Positions 25,796-34,812 of a DNA stretch of 64,000 nucleotides are shown piece by piece. The stretch is from Mucilaginibacter flavidus. Its GTDB lineage: Bacteria > Bacteroidota > Bacteroidia > Sphingobacteriales > Sphingobacteriaceae. The position numbers were made by a program, and so were the translations under genes. The stretch lies in NCBI RefSeq assembly GCF_024055575.1, contig NZ_JAMXOE010000016.1:90614-154613 (forward strand). The letters are read 5' to 3'. The notes under the pieces are model-generated. The model saw only the letters and a list, made by a program, of their open reading frames with translations, was not told where the DNA came from and did no database searches. Numbering within the stretch: position 1 is the first letter of the stretch; each line of letters starts with the position of its first letter.

Positions 25796-28069
25796 TTATT
25801 TAAATTGCATGGAAGGAGGAAACGATCCGCTTCCCCAAGCAGATGGCTTGTTGCTCATTTCCAACTCAAGTATTCCGCCACTTTCAATTTCCGAATGTTC
25901 TAGCCAGTCACGGGCAAGGGTTACACCGTTTATCTTTGCCCCTTTAATATATCGATTTATTTTAGATAAATTCTTAGCTTTAATCTTAAAATCTTTACCA
26001 CTTGATAAATGTAGTATGCTTTCAGCCAATAGAGGTGTATGAATTAGATAATAAGACTGGCCTGCGTTTGGATAAATGCCCAACATATGAAATGCCAGCC
26101 ACGAGGACATCGCACCGGAGTCATCATTACCCGGAATACCGTTTCTCAAATCGCTATAGTTATCTTGGATAATATTTAAAATCCGTTCAGAACTGAGTTC
26201 AGGCTTACCTATCCAGTGATATAGCATAGGTGTTAAAAAAGCCGGTTCATTTCCGACGTTATAAAAATGTTTAAAAAAGAAAGTATCTAATCTTGTTTGA
26301 AAAGGCTGTTTCCCGCCACTGAGTTTAATTAAACCGGCCACATCGTGCGGGATTGACAGTGAATACTCCCAAGGATTGGACTCATAGATAAAGCCTGACC
26401 ACCAATCTTCGCACTGGCCTGAGTTTATGTAGGTTGGGGTGACAGCGATATTACGGTAAGGCGGCACTGTGCATTTTATGGAATCAACCCAATGGCCCTC
26501 CTCATTTTTGGGCATAATAAATCCCGTCGCTCCATGATCAGTGTAATAACGCCACAAATTTTTCCAGTTACCAGCCTGTTTCGAAAACCTGTCAAATTCT
26601 GCCGTCTTACCCATACCTTTTGCGACGACTGCAATACAGTAATCATCAAAAGCATATTCTACTGTTCTCGTGCCAGCTCGTGGATAGGCAGAAGAAACAT
26701 AACCCAGGTTTTTATAATCGTACAGTCCACCACGACCTTGTTGTTCTTCATTGCCTCCCGGGGGAACGTCCGCATCTTTAAGCATTGCTTTCAGTGCCAA
26801 TTCATAGTCAATTCCTTTTAAACCTTTTACATAAGCATCTGCAATCAGAACTTCTGCATTTGAACCGCATTGAGTGCGACCGTTTGAATTGCCGCTGCGT
26901 GCATCTGGCATATAGCCCTCATGCTGGTAAATATTCAATAAAGAATTTACAATATTTACCTCCCTATTAGGATCAACCAACGTTAACAATGGGTGAGAAG
27001 ATCGATAAGTGTCCCAAATGGCATAAAAATCGTCATAATAAGGTAGTGTTGATTTCCAGGAAGGATTTTCACCAGTTCGGTCGACAGGCATTAGCATGCT
27101 ATGGTACAAGCTTGTATAAAACATTCGCTTGTAGCTTCTTGAGGTCTGTTTGTCAATTTCGATCCTGCTTAACAGTTGCTCCCATTTCATTTGAGTTTGC
27201 TTTAACACCGTTTTAAATTTCCATCCCGGTATTTCGTTCGCTATATTTTCGTCTGCCTTATCGGTACTAATAAATGATATACCGATTTTCATCTGAAGTT
27301 TACGTGACCTCAATGACTTAAAAGACAATAGTACGCCAGTTTTTTCTCCAGAATCAAACTGAGCTTTTTGGTTGGGGTATAATTTATTTGCCTTCCACGT
27401 TTTAAAACCAAAGAATGGCTGGTCAAATATTGCATGGAAATACACTGTATAAACCCCTCCGGCATTCCAGCCCCCTCTAATCCTGTTGTAGCCGCAAACT
27501 TCCCGATCTGACAATACTTTTATTTCTGAACCCACAAAGAACTGGGCCTCATGTGCATCTGTGCTAAATCCTTCGTTAAAAAATTCACCTGCATCTAGTT
27601 TTACAGCATTGGCACCAATTTTATTATAGGTAAACCTATAGATAGCCACTTTATCTGAGGTAGTTATTTCAGTTAGGATATTACCTTTTTTCAGCAGTAC
27701 GGAATAGTACCCAAGGGCAGCCACTTCGCTTTGTCCAGTAGAAGTTTGTTTGATCCTATTCAACGCACCGTTAAATGGCATTACCGAAATATTCCCATAC
27801 TTCGCACCGCCACCAGTACCGCTAACATGCACTTGACTAAAACCGAATATTGGGAGGGATAAGTCAGCATTATAACCATTATTTGCATTTTTTGCATTGT
27901 CCGGACCGGGCTTGATCATCCCAAAAGGGCAAGATGGGCCAACGATCACGTTTCCTTGTCCTTCCGTTCCAATAAGCGGATCTACAAATTGATAGTATTT
28001 GGTTTGAGCATATACAGCACTTGTAAGTAGGATTAATATACAGGCTGTAGCAAAGGTTTTTTGGGTCAA
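25796..28069 (-). CDS. GH92 alpha-mannosidase, exported
   Basis: A 757-residue glycoside hydrolase family 92 protein, the usual length. A signal peptide (TACILILLTSAVYA) precedes YQFVDPLIGTEGQGNVIVGPSCPFGMIKPGPDN, the hallmark N-terminus. YSGSGEG-like and catalytic regions follow: DTYRSSHPLLTLVDP, the DARSGNSNGRTQCGSNAE block, and GIPGNDDSGAMSSWLAFHMLGIYP with the general acid/base residues. These calcium-dependent exo-mannosidases trim alpha-mannans and N-glycans in the periplasm. It stands alone beside remnants of other glycosidases, with no SusC/SusD pair, so it may be a leftover of a larger polysaccharide locus. Confidence 0.93.
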   Translation of the reverse strand: MTQKTFATACILILLTSAVYAQTKYYQFVDPLIGTEGQGNVIVGPSCPFGMIKPGPDNAKNANNGYNADLSLPIFGFSQVHVSGTGGGAKYGNISVMPFNGALNRIKQTSTGQSEVAALGYYSVLLKKGNILTEITTSDKVAIYRFTYNKIGANAVKLDAGEFFNEGFSTDAHEAQFFVGSEIKVLSDREVCGYNRIRGGWNAGGVYTVYFHAIFDQPFFGFKTWKANKLYPNQKAQFDSGEKTGVLLSFKSLRSRKLQMKIGISFISTDKADENIANEIPGWKFKTVLKQTQMKWEQLLSRIEIDKQTSRSYKRMFYTSLYHSMLMPVDRTGENPSWKSTLPYYDDFYAIWDTYRSSHPLLTLVDPNREVNIVNSLLNIYQHEGYMPDARSGNSNGRTQCGSNAEVLIADAYVKGLKGIDYELALKAMLKDADVPPGGNEEQQGRGGLYDYKNLGYVSSAYPRAGTRTVEYAFDDYCIAVVAKGMGKTAEFDRFSKQAGNWKNLWRYYTDHGATGFIMPKNEEGHWVDSIKCTVPPYRNIAVTPTYINSGQCEDWWSGFIYESNPWEYSLSIPHDVAGLIKLSGGKQPFQTRLDTFFFKHFYNVGNEPAFLTPMLYHWIGKPELSSERILNIIQDNYSDLRNGIPGNDDSGAMSSWLAFHMLGIYPNAGQSYYLIHTPLLAESILHLSSGKDFKIKAKNLSKINRYIKGAKINGVTLARDWLEHSEIESGGILELEMSNKPSAWGSGSFPPSMQFK

Positions 28070-28214
28070 AATTATTATGGGCCTAATGTTAGGCTTTTAG
28101 TTAAAACATTTTTAAAAGTCATATCTGTATGGTACTCCCCAATGTTAGGACAGGGAATGCGTAAAAGTTAGCTATTTGTTTTTAATAAAATACAATTTGT
28201 TGTTGTTTGTTTGT

Positions 28215-28261
28215 CGTGTGGGAATGTGGGAAACTGAAGGAGTTTTCCACATTCCCACACG
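28215..28261. repeat. Strong 20 bp hairpin
   Basis: Arms at 28215-28234 and 28242-28261 are complementary at 19 of 20 positions, and the remaining pair is G-T, around a 7 base loop. No T-tract follows on either strand, so a simple intrinsic terminator is not indicated. It lies 11 bp beyond the group II intron 3' end and about 145 bp upstream of the GH92 start. Confidence 0.8.
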
Positions 28262-28271
28262 TTTTCTTCTG

Positions 28272-28341
28272 TCGAGTAAGCCCAGGAATTTCACCTGAGC
28301 TTCTCATAAAACCGTGCTTAAACATCTCCATTTACACGGCT
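28272..28341 (-). mobile_element. 3' end of a group II intron (domains V and VI)
   Basis: Read on the minus strand, about 33 bases (28308-28341) fold as domain V: a lower stem opening AGCCGTG against CACGGTT, a two-base AG bulge, an upper stem TAAATG/TGTTTA and a GAGA (GNRA) tetraloop. Domain VI follows (stem AGCTCAGG/CCTGGGCT with a GAAATT loop), and the sequence ends at CGAC, a usual intron 3' terminus. No reverse transcriptase or domain I was found upstream (28342-28947), so only the tail survives. Residual intron sequence may reach about 28470. Confidence 0.7.
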
Positions 28342-28469
28342 TTTCTTATTTACAAGCAATTCCGGGTGTGAAGCCATGAGACCAGTGAGCGAACAGCTCC
28401 GGCTTTGATTTCACTTGGCATCGCAGCCAGTGTAGTGATTTCAGTTTCCGGCCTCGATACGTTTTGAAT

Positions 28470-28947
28470 CTACTTCTTACCCATTTCAGCAATGTGATAT
28501 TCAGGTGATGAAACAGTGGATGAGTTTAACCAAAGATCCAACCTGTTAAATATATCGGCTAAGTTGTGCTTGATGAGATTTGTCGCTTCTAACAGGCGAT
28601 CATTGGGTTTATCTAAAAATAAAGAAACCTCAATATTTTGGGTCACGCTGTCCAAAATAAAATCTCGGCATTTCTTCAATTCTTCACGGTTATGGTGAAT
28701 CAATACCATTTTATGCAGCCCCCTGCGCAATGATTCAAGTTCAACGTGTACCGCTGAGGCATACAACCACAACGGAAAATCGATGCTTTTCTCCAACTTT
28801 AAAGTACTGTGGTAACTTTCTACCTTCTTTTCTATTTCTTCACCGAAAACAATTGCCTGATAAGCTTCCTTTGGACCTTATCTCAGTGATATAGTCTTCC
28901 AAATAGTTGTATGAAAGACCCTGTATATTAGTTAATTTGGTTTGCAT
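28470..28947 (-). pseudogene. Unknown helical protein, one frameshift
   Basis: Starting at the ATG 28945-28947, one frame gives MQTKLTNIQGLSYNYLEDYI and then ends. A shift of one base near 28878 continues as EAYQAIVFGEEIEKKVESYH into the long frame that ends at 28470 (LWLYASAVHVELESLRRGL, then ATNLIKHNLADIFNRLD). The joined product is about 158 residues, helical and soluble, with no family I recognise. The stop is close to the intron remnant. Confidence 0.45.
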
Positions 28948-29079
28948 TTTACTACGGATTGTGTAGTGTTATTCAAATATAGTATTAAACATGGAATTTG
29001 CAATTGTTATTTTTAATTCGCGAACAGCTACGAAATGCGTAGCGTTATGCAAACGGATAGGCACGTCGGTAATTAAGAA

Positions 29080-29811
29080 TTAAGGCAATTTGGATTTATT
29101 TCCGGTCTCAATGATTGTTCCTTTCGGAACAAAATACAAACCGGCAACTTTTACTGATTTCATATCTGCCGGAGTAACCTCGCCGGTTTTGGGGTCACAG
29201 GCAACTGTATTGTCATAGTCGGCCAGGGAAGTTTTAAAATACACGGTTCCTTTTTCATTTTTTCGCCGGTCACTAAATCCAAGGTTTTTAAAATGATTAG
29301 CGAAGCAGGCGTCAATTTCCGGCTGAACAAATAAAATAGGCGTTGGATAAATGACCTGAAATTCATTTTTTTTATCCTTCCTATTGCGTAAATCATTCAA
29401 ATTGAAAGGTATCGGGAGCTATAAATAATATTTTCATAGTACAACGAAAAAAAATGCTTCGGAAAACTGACATCTTCATTTATTCTTTCAAAGAAAATAG
29501 CACAGGGCCTATACCTGGTGCATGGCGGGAAGCTCCTGGCAAATGATTTTGGCAAACATTTTAAATCCTTCGTTATCATCCGTCCCCAGTAGAAAGTCGA
29601 AAGCCGATGCATATTGAGTCCCTTCTCTATCATCAACAAACGAAAGCGCCATTTTTAAGAAAGCTTTATAAACTTTGATTGGAGTAAAAGGCCCTTTTTG
29701 ATATTCAAATTTTGCTTCGCCGGTAGTTTTATTAAAGGTAAACGCAGACGCATCATTAAAAGCAATTTTAGTTCCGTAAACCTTAAAGAAATCAACCATT
29801 TTAGCGATCAC
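29080..29811 (-). pseudogene. Degraded gene of unknown function
   Basis: Two blocks look coding but lie in different frames. The first is 29509-29811 (KVYGTKIAFNDASAFTFNKT, then KGPFTPIKVYKAFLKMALSF). The second is 29080-29400 (FQVIYPTPILFVQPEIDACF, then VYFKTSLADYDNTVACDP). The order and strand fit one gene with at least one frameshift in between. The upstream end runs straight into the GH20 remnant with no start codon of its own. No confident family call. Confidence 0.35.
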
Positions 29812-29873
29812 CTGCTCACTGACCGACCTGTATTCAGGAACTCCTTTTTTGCCTTTAGTCCCTGCTATTGTTC

Positions 29874-30122
29874 TTATAATCCCAAGCCAGTTATTAGGTC
29901 ATTTTCATTTTTACCAAAAGTTGCATTGCAATCATCACTAACCAAACTAACCTGTTCAGCACTACCGGCCTTGATAAGGATGTTTTGCGGAAGAATGAAA
30001 TCGCCTGGCCTGGTGATAACGCTAACAGGCTCCGGAATGATTGCCGGGTTATTCGAGACTTTTTGAGCAACAGAAAAAAGACTGATAAAACAACAACTTA
30101 ACAGTAAGGATAATTTTTTCAT
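29874..30122 (-). pseudogene. N-terminal stub of a beta-N-acetylhexosaminidase (GH20-like)
   Basis: Eighty-two residues start with a lipidation-like or type I signal sequence (LSLLLSCCFISLFSVAQ) followed by NPAIIPEPVSVITRPGDFIL, the standard opening of the GH20 N-terminal domain in Bacteroidota. The frame ends after GKNENDLITGLGL, about a tenth of a full enzyme. The downstream sequence belongs to another broken gene, so a deletion joined the two. Confidence 0.6.
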
Positions 30123-30257
30123 AAGGGTTTCTAAAGGGTTTATAGAAGGAATATCAGTCTGCAAATTATACTTTTTAAATAATATTAAAAAGTATTGAGG
30201 CATAAAATCATGATATATAATTTTATAAATGAAGATAAACCAAAACTTTAAACCCAA

Positions 30258-30706
30258 TTTTTTGTAAAAAACTGTCCTTTATAGATGTTTTCCGTTTTAT
30301 TAAGTATTCCTGGTTGTGCTGTCAATGTAAGTTTAAAAATATCACCCGTCTAAGCCATAAGGAATTTTTCCAGCAATATTACCGCGTTTAAGGGGTCCAG
30401 TTACGGCACAGTATGTCGTTGACTTGAGTTGGAGAGCGCCTCAGCCAACCAAAGCCTGGACTTCGGTTAAAAAGTGGTGAATTCAGCTACAGCCCCATGC
30501 AGAGTGTGTTTGGAATTCCCTCGGCTTTGGCATAAACATCTTTTATTTTAATACAATCGCTCTATAGGCAACTTTTTCTTTAGACAATCAATCTGCGGGA
30601 GATGCAAGCCATCGGGATTAACAGGGGGTTATCATGTTTAATGAAGTGATCGTGGAATGCAAGCCGTCAACTGGCAAACATAAATTGAACGATTAAAACC
30701 TACTTT
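30258..30706. other. Intergenic stretch without recognisable content
   Basis: About 450 bases between the GH20 stub and the NIPSNAP gene. No sensible reading frame, RNA gene or repeat was found on either strand. Confidence 0.6.
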
Positions 30707-31510
30707 CTAAAAATCCGAATATTCGGTTGGTCTCAAAAACGTAATATCAGCTTTTGATATGGTGTGCTGATATTCAGGTAACGAAGAAAGTTGTTTCCAA
30801 TCTGCGCCATCTCCAAACTGTTTCCAATGTTCATCTCGGTCGGCTTTATTATTAAAAGTCGTCATGTACATTAAATTGGGCATTCGGCCGCCTGCTATTA
30901 CTTCTCCGTAAAAAACAGGGTTAAAATTAAGCTTTGTGAAAATATCTACTTCCTTACCGGCGTTAAACATTTTTACTTTTTGGCGATATAAATAATCTGT
31001 AGCGCTTTCGTAGCTACGCAGTTCATAAACTCTTCCAGTAAGTGGGGATGTAAGCAATGGTGTTGAAAATTGGGGTCTGTCTGTAAATGCCTTTAATAAA
31101 ATAGTTTCTATGCGCTCGTATGGGGCCTCATTATAAGCTGCATTTAGGTAAGTTGCACCATCACTTTTAAGTTGGCCATCATTAAATAATTGTTCATCTA
31201 TTTTTGAGAAAGCTTCAATTGAAGCAGACGGTATGAAAACATATATCCGCTTATCTGAGGTTGTATCATTATCTAATGCTTTAAAAACACCGACTTTACT
31301 TATACCAATTCTATGTAAAGCCGGTAAGTAAGCTGTTTTTAAATATTGTTCAGTTTTATTGATCTGATCCTGGGTTTTTAAATGATATACTTTGATCTCA
31401 TAATAGTACCTTGTTTTTTTAAACCGGGTTTCCGCTTTTATATTCAGAAAACAAAATGATAGTGTCGCTAATACAGCTAAAGTGATTAGAGTAGTTTTAT
31501 TGGTTCGCAT
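30707..31510 (-). CDS. Exported NIPSNAP-family protein
   Basis: A 267-residue protein with a signal peptide (TLITLAVLATLSFCFLNIKA) and two ferredoxin-like NIPSNAP modules: YYEIKVYHLKTQDQINKTEQ at the start and VYELRSYESATDYLYRQKV in the middle, the second ending NLMYMTTFNNKADRDEHWK. Such proteins are common in Bacteroidota genomes and of unknown biochemical role. No partner genes are evident; both neighbours are pseudogenes. Confidence 0.88.
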   Translation of the reverse strand: MRTNKTTLITLAVLATLSFCFLNIKAETRFKKTRYYYEIKVYHLKTQDQINKTEQYLKTAYLPALHRIGISKVGVFKALDNDTTSDKRIYVFIPSASIEAFSKIDEQLFNDGQLKSDGATYLNAAYNEAPYERIETILLKAFTDRPQFSTPLLTSPLTGRVYELRSYESATDYLYRQKVKMFNAGKEVDIFTKLNFNPVFYGEVIAGGRMPNLMYMTTFNNKADRDEHWKQFGDGADWKQLSSLPEYQHTISKADITFLRPTEYSDF

Positions 31511-31763
31511 CTTTATAATGTGTTAAGGTTACAAATTAAAACAATTTACCTAAGTAAATCGAGTCTAAAAGAGATGGAACTTTTAAAAATTACAGTTAAA
31601 AATGCTGTGCTTTTTTATTTAGCTTCACATACAACACTTTTGATATAGAACGATTTGCTTGATCAAAACCGGTCAACGGTAACTTTCAATCTGTTTTTAA
31701 TCGATTATAAATCGGTATATTTCCAGCTCAAAACAATATTAAAAATATAAACGATAAAAAATT

Positions 31764-31943
31764 ATGGCAGGAAAATTAATCGGCAAAGTGGCTATTATTA
31801 CCGGTGCAAGTGCCGGTATTGGTAAAGCAAGTGCATTGGCTTTAGCTACAGAAGGTGCTACCATCATCCTTACCGCCCGACGAGCCGAAAGACTTGAGCA
31901 ATTGAACTATTGCTTTTTTTCTGAAAAAAAGACTGTTATTTAG
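31764..31943 (+). pseudogene. N-terminal fragment of a short-chain dehydrogenase
   Basis: Fifty-nine residues begin MAGKLIGKVAIITGASAGIG, the cofactor-binding TGxxxGIG motif of classical SDR enzymes, and continue to LTARRAERLEQL. The sequence then turns into unrelated residues and a TAG. About 190 residues, including the YxxxK catalytic motif, are missing. It marks the left side of a rearranged stretch. Confidence 0.75.
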
Positions 31944-32512
31944 GTTTTAGCTTATTCAAATTTTAGACCCATTAGAAAAAAAATATCAACAAACCGTTCA
32001 AGCATAAAGGGATATCCATTAAGTTTTATAAGGACATATTTATTTAAGAGACCGTAAGTACTTGGCCAACTTGGATCATATTAAAAATTAAGTACCTTGG
32101 TAAGTTAAATCAAAACGGCTTAAGCTTTAGCGAACTGCTGGCCCTGGACGACCGTAAAGTCGATGAGATCGTAGGGCTGGCCAAACCCCAGGCGGAGGAA
32201 ACTGATCCGCGCAAACTTCACTTTAACAGCTTGATCGGACTTCATACGCATGAGCTGGCCAAAGAAGGGCAAACGATAATTGGCGCTATTATTATTTTAT
32301 AATTGGGAGGGATTACAACCTGGATGACGGTGCATTAGCGGAAAACAACATTGTGCAGACCTGTCTTAATAATTTCACCAAATACCAACCCATCTATGAA
32401 TTAATCCGGGATAAATCATTTGGTTAAACAGAAGCCATTGTGTTACTTTTTTAAAATTATTTGTAACAAAATTCATATTAATTCCGTTACCTTTACTTAA
32501 AAATAAGTAACA
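31944..32512. other. Decayed coding remnants, unassigned
   Basis: A plus-strand frame near 32098-32300 reads KLNQNGLSFSELLALDDRKV, then EIVGLAKPQAEETDPRKLHF and HTHELAKEG, which is vaguely like the linker of an IS21 IstA transposase. A second piece (about 32307-32427) reads DYNLDDGALAENNIVQTCLNNF and ends at a stop. Neither has a start or a clear family. The last 80 bases hold the AT-rich leader of the next gene. Confidence 0.3.
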
Positions 32513-33106
32513 ATGATTTCTGCACACGGACAAATAGAACAAGTCATTAGGCGTCGCCGGAAAGGAGATTTGATATTTCCGACCGATTTCCGCGGCTTAG
32601 GTACAGAGGGTGCTATAAAAATGTCTTTAACCAGGCTAAATAAGGAAGGTGTCATTGAGCGGTTGGGGCATGGCATCTACCTGATGCCAAAAACTGACCC
32701 TGTTTTTGGTAAAATAGCGCCTGCGCCGGAAGATATAGCATATGCTATTGCTAAAAAGGAGAAGATACAGATTAAACCGGCTGGCGCGTATGCACTGCAT
32801 AAGTTGGGCTTAACCACGCAGGTGCCAACGAAATTAGTTTATTTAACCAGCGGGACAGCCAAAGAAATTAAGATAGGAAAAACGCTGATCAAGTTTAAAG
32901 CTACCACACCGAAAAAGCTGGCAATGAAAGGCCAATACAGCAGCTTAATTGTGCAAGTCCTCGAAGAATTGGGCACGAAGAATATTGACAGCAAAACAGA
33001 AATGAGAATAAAAGAATTGCTATTAAAAGAAGACCCAAAGGTGTTAAAAGAAGATCTACAGCTTGCACCTGCTAAAATAAATGACTACTTAATCAAATTG
33101 ATATAA
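32513..33106 (+). CDS. AbiEi-like antitoxin/transcriptional regulator (DUF6088)
   Basis: A 197-residue protein of the DUF6088/AbiEi group. The N-terminal winged helix is visible in QVIRRRRKGDLIFPTDFRGL and LTRLNKEGVIERLGHGIYLM. The middle PAGAYALHKLGLTTQVPTKLVYLTSG is the usual AbiEi-like core. In type IV toxin-antitoxin systems this protein represses its operon and counteracts the AbiEii nucleotidyltransferase toxin. The toxin gene should start three bases downstream, and does, but it is destroyed. The antitoxin is thus an orphan. Confidence 0.85.
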   Translation: MISAHGQIEQVIRRRRKGDLIFPTDFRGLGTEGAIKMSLTRLNKEGVIERLGHGIYLMPKTDPVFGKIAPAPEDIAYAIAKKEKIQIKPAGAYALHKLGLTTQVPTKLVYLTSGTAKEIKIGKTLIKFKATTPKKLAMKGQYSSLIVQVLEELGTKNIDSKTEMRIKELLLKEDPKVLKEDLQLAPAKINDYLIKLI

Positions 33107-33109
33107 GCT

Positions 33110-33228
33110 ATGATAGGTTGGTTAAAATTAACGGACGCATAAAGGAAAACAAGTATTGACCAAGCAGCACTTGCCAGTGGTATAGGAACAAAAGCCATTG
33201 AAAAAGACTGGTGGGTAACACTAACAAC
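33110..33228 (+). pseudogene. AbiEii-type toxin, N-terminal stub with nonsense codon
   Basis: Starting three bases after the antitoxin stop, the frame reads MIGWLKLTDA, then TAA (33140-33142), then RKTSIDQAALASGIGTKAIE and KDWWVTLT. This is the standard AbiEii N-terminus, where the stop replaces a glutamine-type codon (expected ...EQRK...). The match ends at about 33228 where unrelated sequence begins, so the catalytic nucleotidyltransferase domain is gone. Two independent lesions show that the toxin is dead. Confidence 0.75.
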
Positions 33229-33304
33229 GCCTGCCAAAGGTTTGTCGGCCTTTTGATAAGTGTGTTATTTATCCGAGTTCTTAATGCTTTGTCCTCTTGG
33301 ATAA
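33229..33304 (-). pseudogene. C-terminal piece of the split nucleotidyltransferase gene
   Basis: Read on the minus strand from the edge of the insertion element, the frame gives IIQEDKALRTRINNTLIKRP, the expected continuation of the sequence that stops at GRK on the far side of the element (34316). It joins the AbiEii stub head-on at about 33229. Together with 34316-34735 it shows that the element inserted into this gene. Confidence 0.55.
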
Positions 33305-34329
33305 TTAAATTTATAAGATTATGTATTTAGTTCGCAAAGTATTTTAGCAATTAATATATTGATAATCAATGATTTAATTAGTATATTTAAGCTAAATCAG
33401 TTATATGTTTAGCGGAATAAGTATTAACGAATTTAGGGAAAAGTTTAAAACAGAGCAGGATTGTCTCAAGTATATTTTAGACAAGAAGTTAGCTGGCGGC
33501 TACTCTTGTTTAAAATGTCAGGGCAATCAATATGGTAAAGGCAGGAAATGGAATTATCTGCGTTGTAAGAAATGCGGTTATGATGCATCGGCAACAGCCG
33601 GGACTTTATTTCATAAGTGTAAATTAGGCCTGCTGAAGGCATTTGAGATGGCTTTCCGTGTTTCGGTTCGGAAAAAAGGGATGTCAAGCTGTGAACTGTC
33701 TAAAGAATTTGGGTGTCAGCAGCGGAGCGCCTGGCTTTGGAAGGCGAAAATACAGGAAGCGATGAAAAGCAGTGGTAAGCACCCTTTATCGGGCGCTGTA
33801 GAGGTAGATGAGTTCTTGCTAGGCGGATTTTCTGAGGGTGAGCGCGGCAGAACCCACGGCAGCAAGGATCTAGTTGTGTTAGCTATTGAGAAGGTGAAGG
33901 ATAAGAAGGGTAAAATAACGATTGGAAGGGCCTAATGTCGGGTAATAGATGATGCATCAGCTGATAGTCTCAAAAAAATATTTGATGAGCATATCGCGCC
34001 ACAGGCATCAATAAAAACAGACGGGTGGCGAGGATACTGGCCGCTGGGAAAGGATTGGAGCATAACAAAAGAAAAAAGTGATAAAGGGGCGGGCTTTCCC
34101 CAATTACATATTCATATTATGAATATCAAGAGCTGGCTAAGAGGCGTGCATCACAAATGTGAAACACATCGCTTACAACAATATTTGGACGAATACCATT
34201 TCCGTTTTAACAGACGAGGTTTTATGAACTCGATTTTTGATAAACTTATTAGCAAAATGACCGAGGCGAAACCCGTAAATTACAAAATGATCAAATGTGA
34301 ACTAAATACATAATTCTATAAATTTAATT
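33303..34329 (+). mobile_element. IS1595-like insertion sequence with about 33 bp inverted repeats
   Basis: The ends are inverted repeats. The left end (from 33303) contains AATTAAATTTATA and ATTATGTATTTAGTTC, and the same two blocks, reversed, end the element near 34329; about 30 of 33 positions match. Between them lies one transposase frame. No convincing 8 bp target duplication could be picked out because the flanks are AT-rich. The element splits a minus-strand nucleotidyltransferase gene. Its transposase has a nonsense codon, so it is probably immobile. Confidence 0.75.
33405..34313 (+). pseudogene. IS1595-family transposase with internal TAA
   Basis: A 303-codon frame. The N-terminus has a zinc ribbon (YSCLKCQGNQYG and LRCKKCGYDASATAGT), a helix-turn-helix follows, then the ISXO2-like DDE domain: AVEVDEFLLGGFSEGERGR carries the first aspartate, IKTDGWRGYW the second, and HRLQQYLDEYHFRFNRR the final acidic residue. 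A TAA at 33933-33935 interrupts GRA-x-CRVIDDASADSL, at a tyrosine-type position in relatives. Without it the protein would be full length. Confidence 0.85.
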
Positions 34330-34735
34330 TCCTGCCAATTACCCGTGCCCCAACTAAGGGTAGATAATCTCTATCCTCAGTATTGTAGATTTCCATAATA
34401 TCGAAATGGTCATCATAAACGCTATCTTGGTTAATCTCAAAAAAATAGCGGAGTATATGGTCAATATCTGTAATGTCTTTTGTCCTTGATGGTTTGTCCC
34501 CATAAGCCACAAGCTTTAGCAATACTAACCCCTCCAGACTACAAATTTTCAGGCTTCCGGCCTTACCAAGATCAATTTCTTCGGCAAATGGGTATGCTTC
34601 TTTAAAGCCTGGCATGTTGATGGTGAATAATTTCGGATCATATAATTTGATCTCTCTTTTATCATCCTCAATATCACCGAAGGGTAACAGATCAAGTTCT
34701 ATGCACCATCTGCAAGCGTAATCAATTTATAAACT
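34316..34735 (-). pseudogene. Nucleotidyltransferase (AbiEii-like), 5' part, interrupted by the IS
   Basis: The long frame reads MPGFKEAYPFAEEI, LKICSLEGLVLLKLVAYGDK and TKDITDIDHILRYFFEINQD, typical of a Bacteroidota nucleotidyltransferase-superfamily protein, and ends at GRKLNL where the insertion sequence starts. Upstream in the same frame is ELDLLPFGDIEDDKREIKLY. A frameshift there links back to KLITLADG. The first hundred or so residues with the GSxxxxD motif are absent. The gene is split, frameshifted and truncated. Confidence 0.65.
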
Positions 34736-34812
34736 GGCCGACTTGAAAAATATAAAACTTAAACCCAATTGATTAGCCTACCTTAGCCCTTGCTTTTTTC
34801 CATGAATAAGAC

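Noticed and set aside
29397..29639. Eighty-residue minus-strand frame
   Set aside because: It overlaps a more protein-like frame and has no conserved pattern; treated as part of the degraded region.
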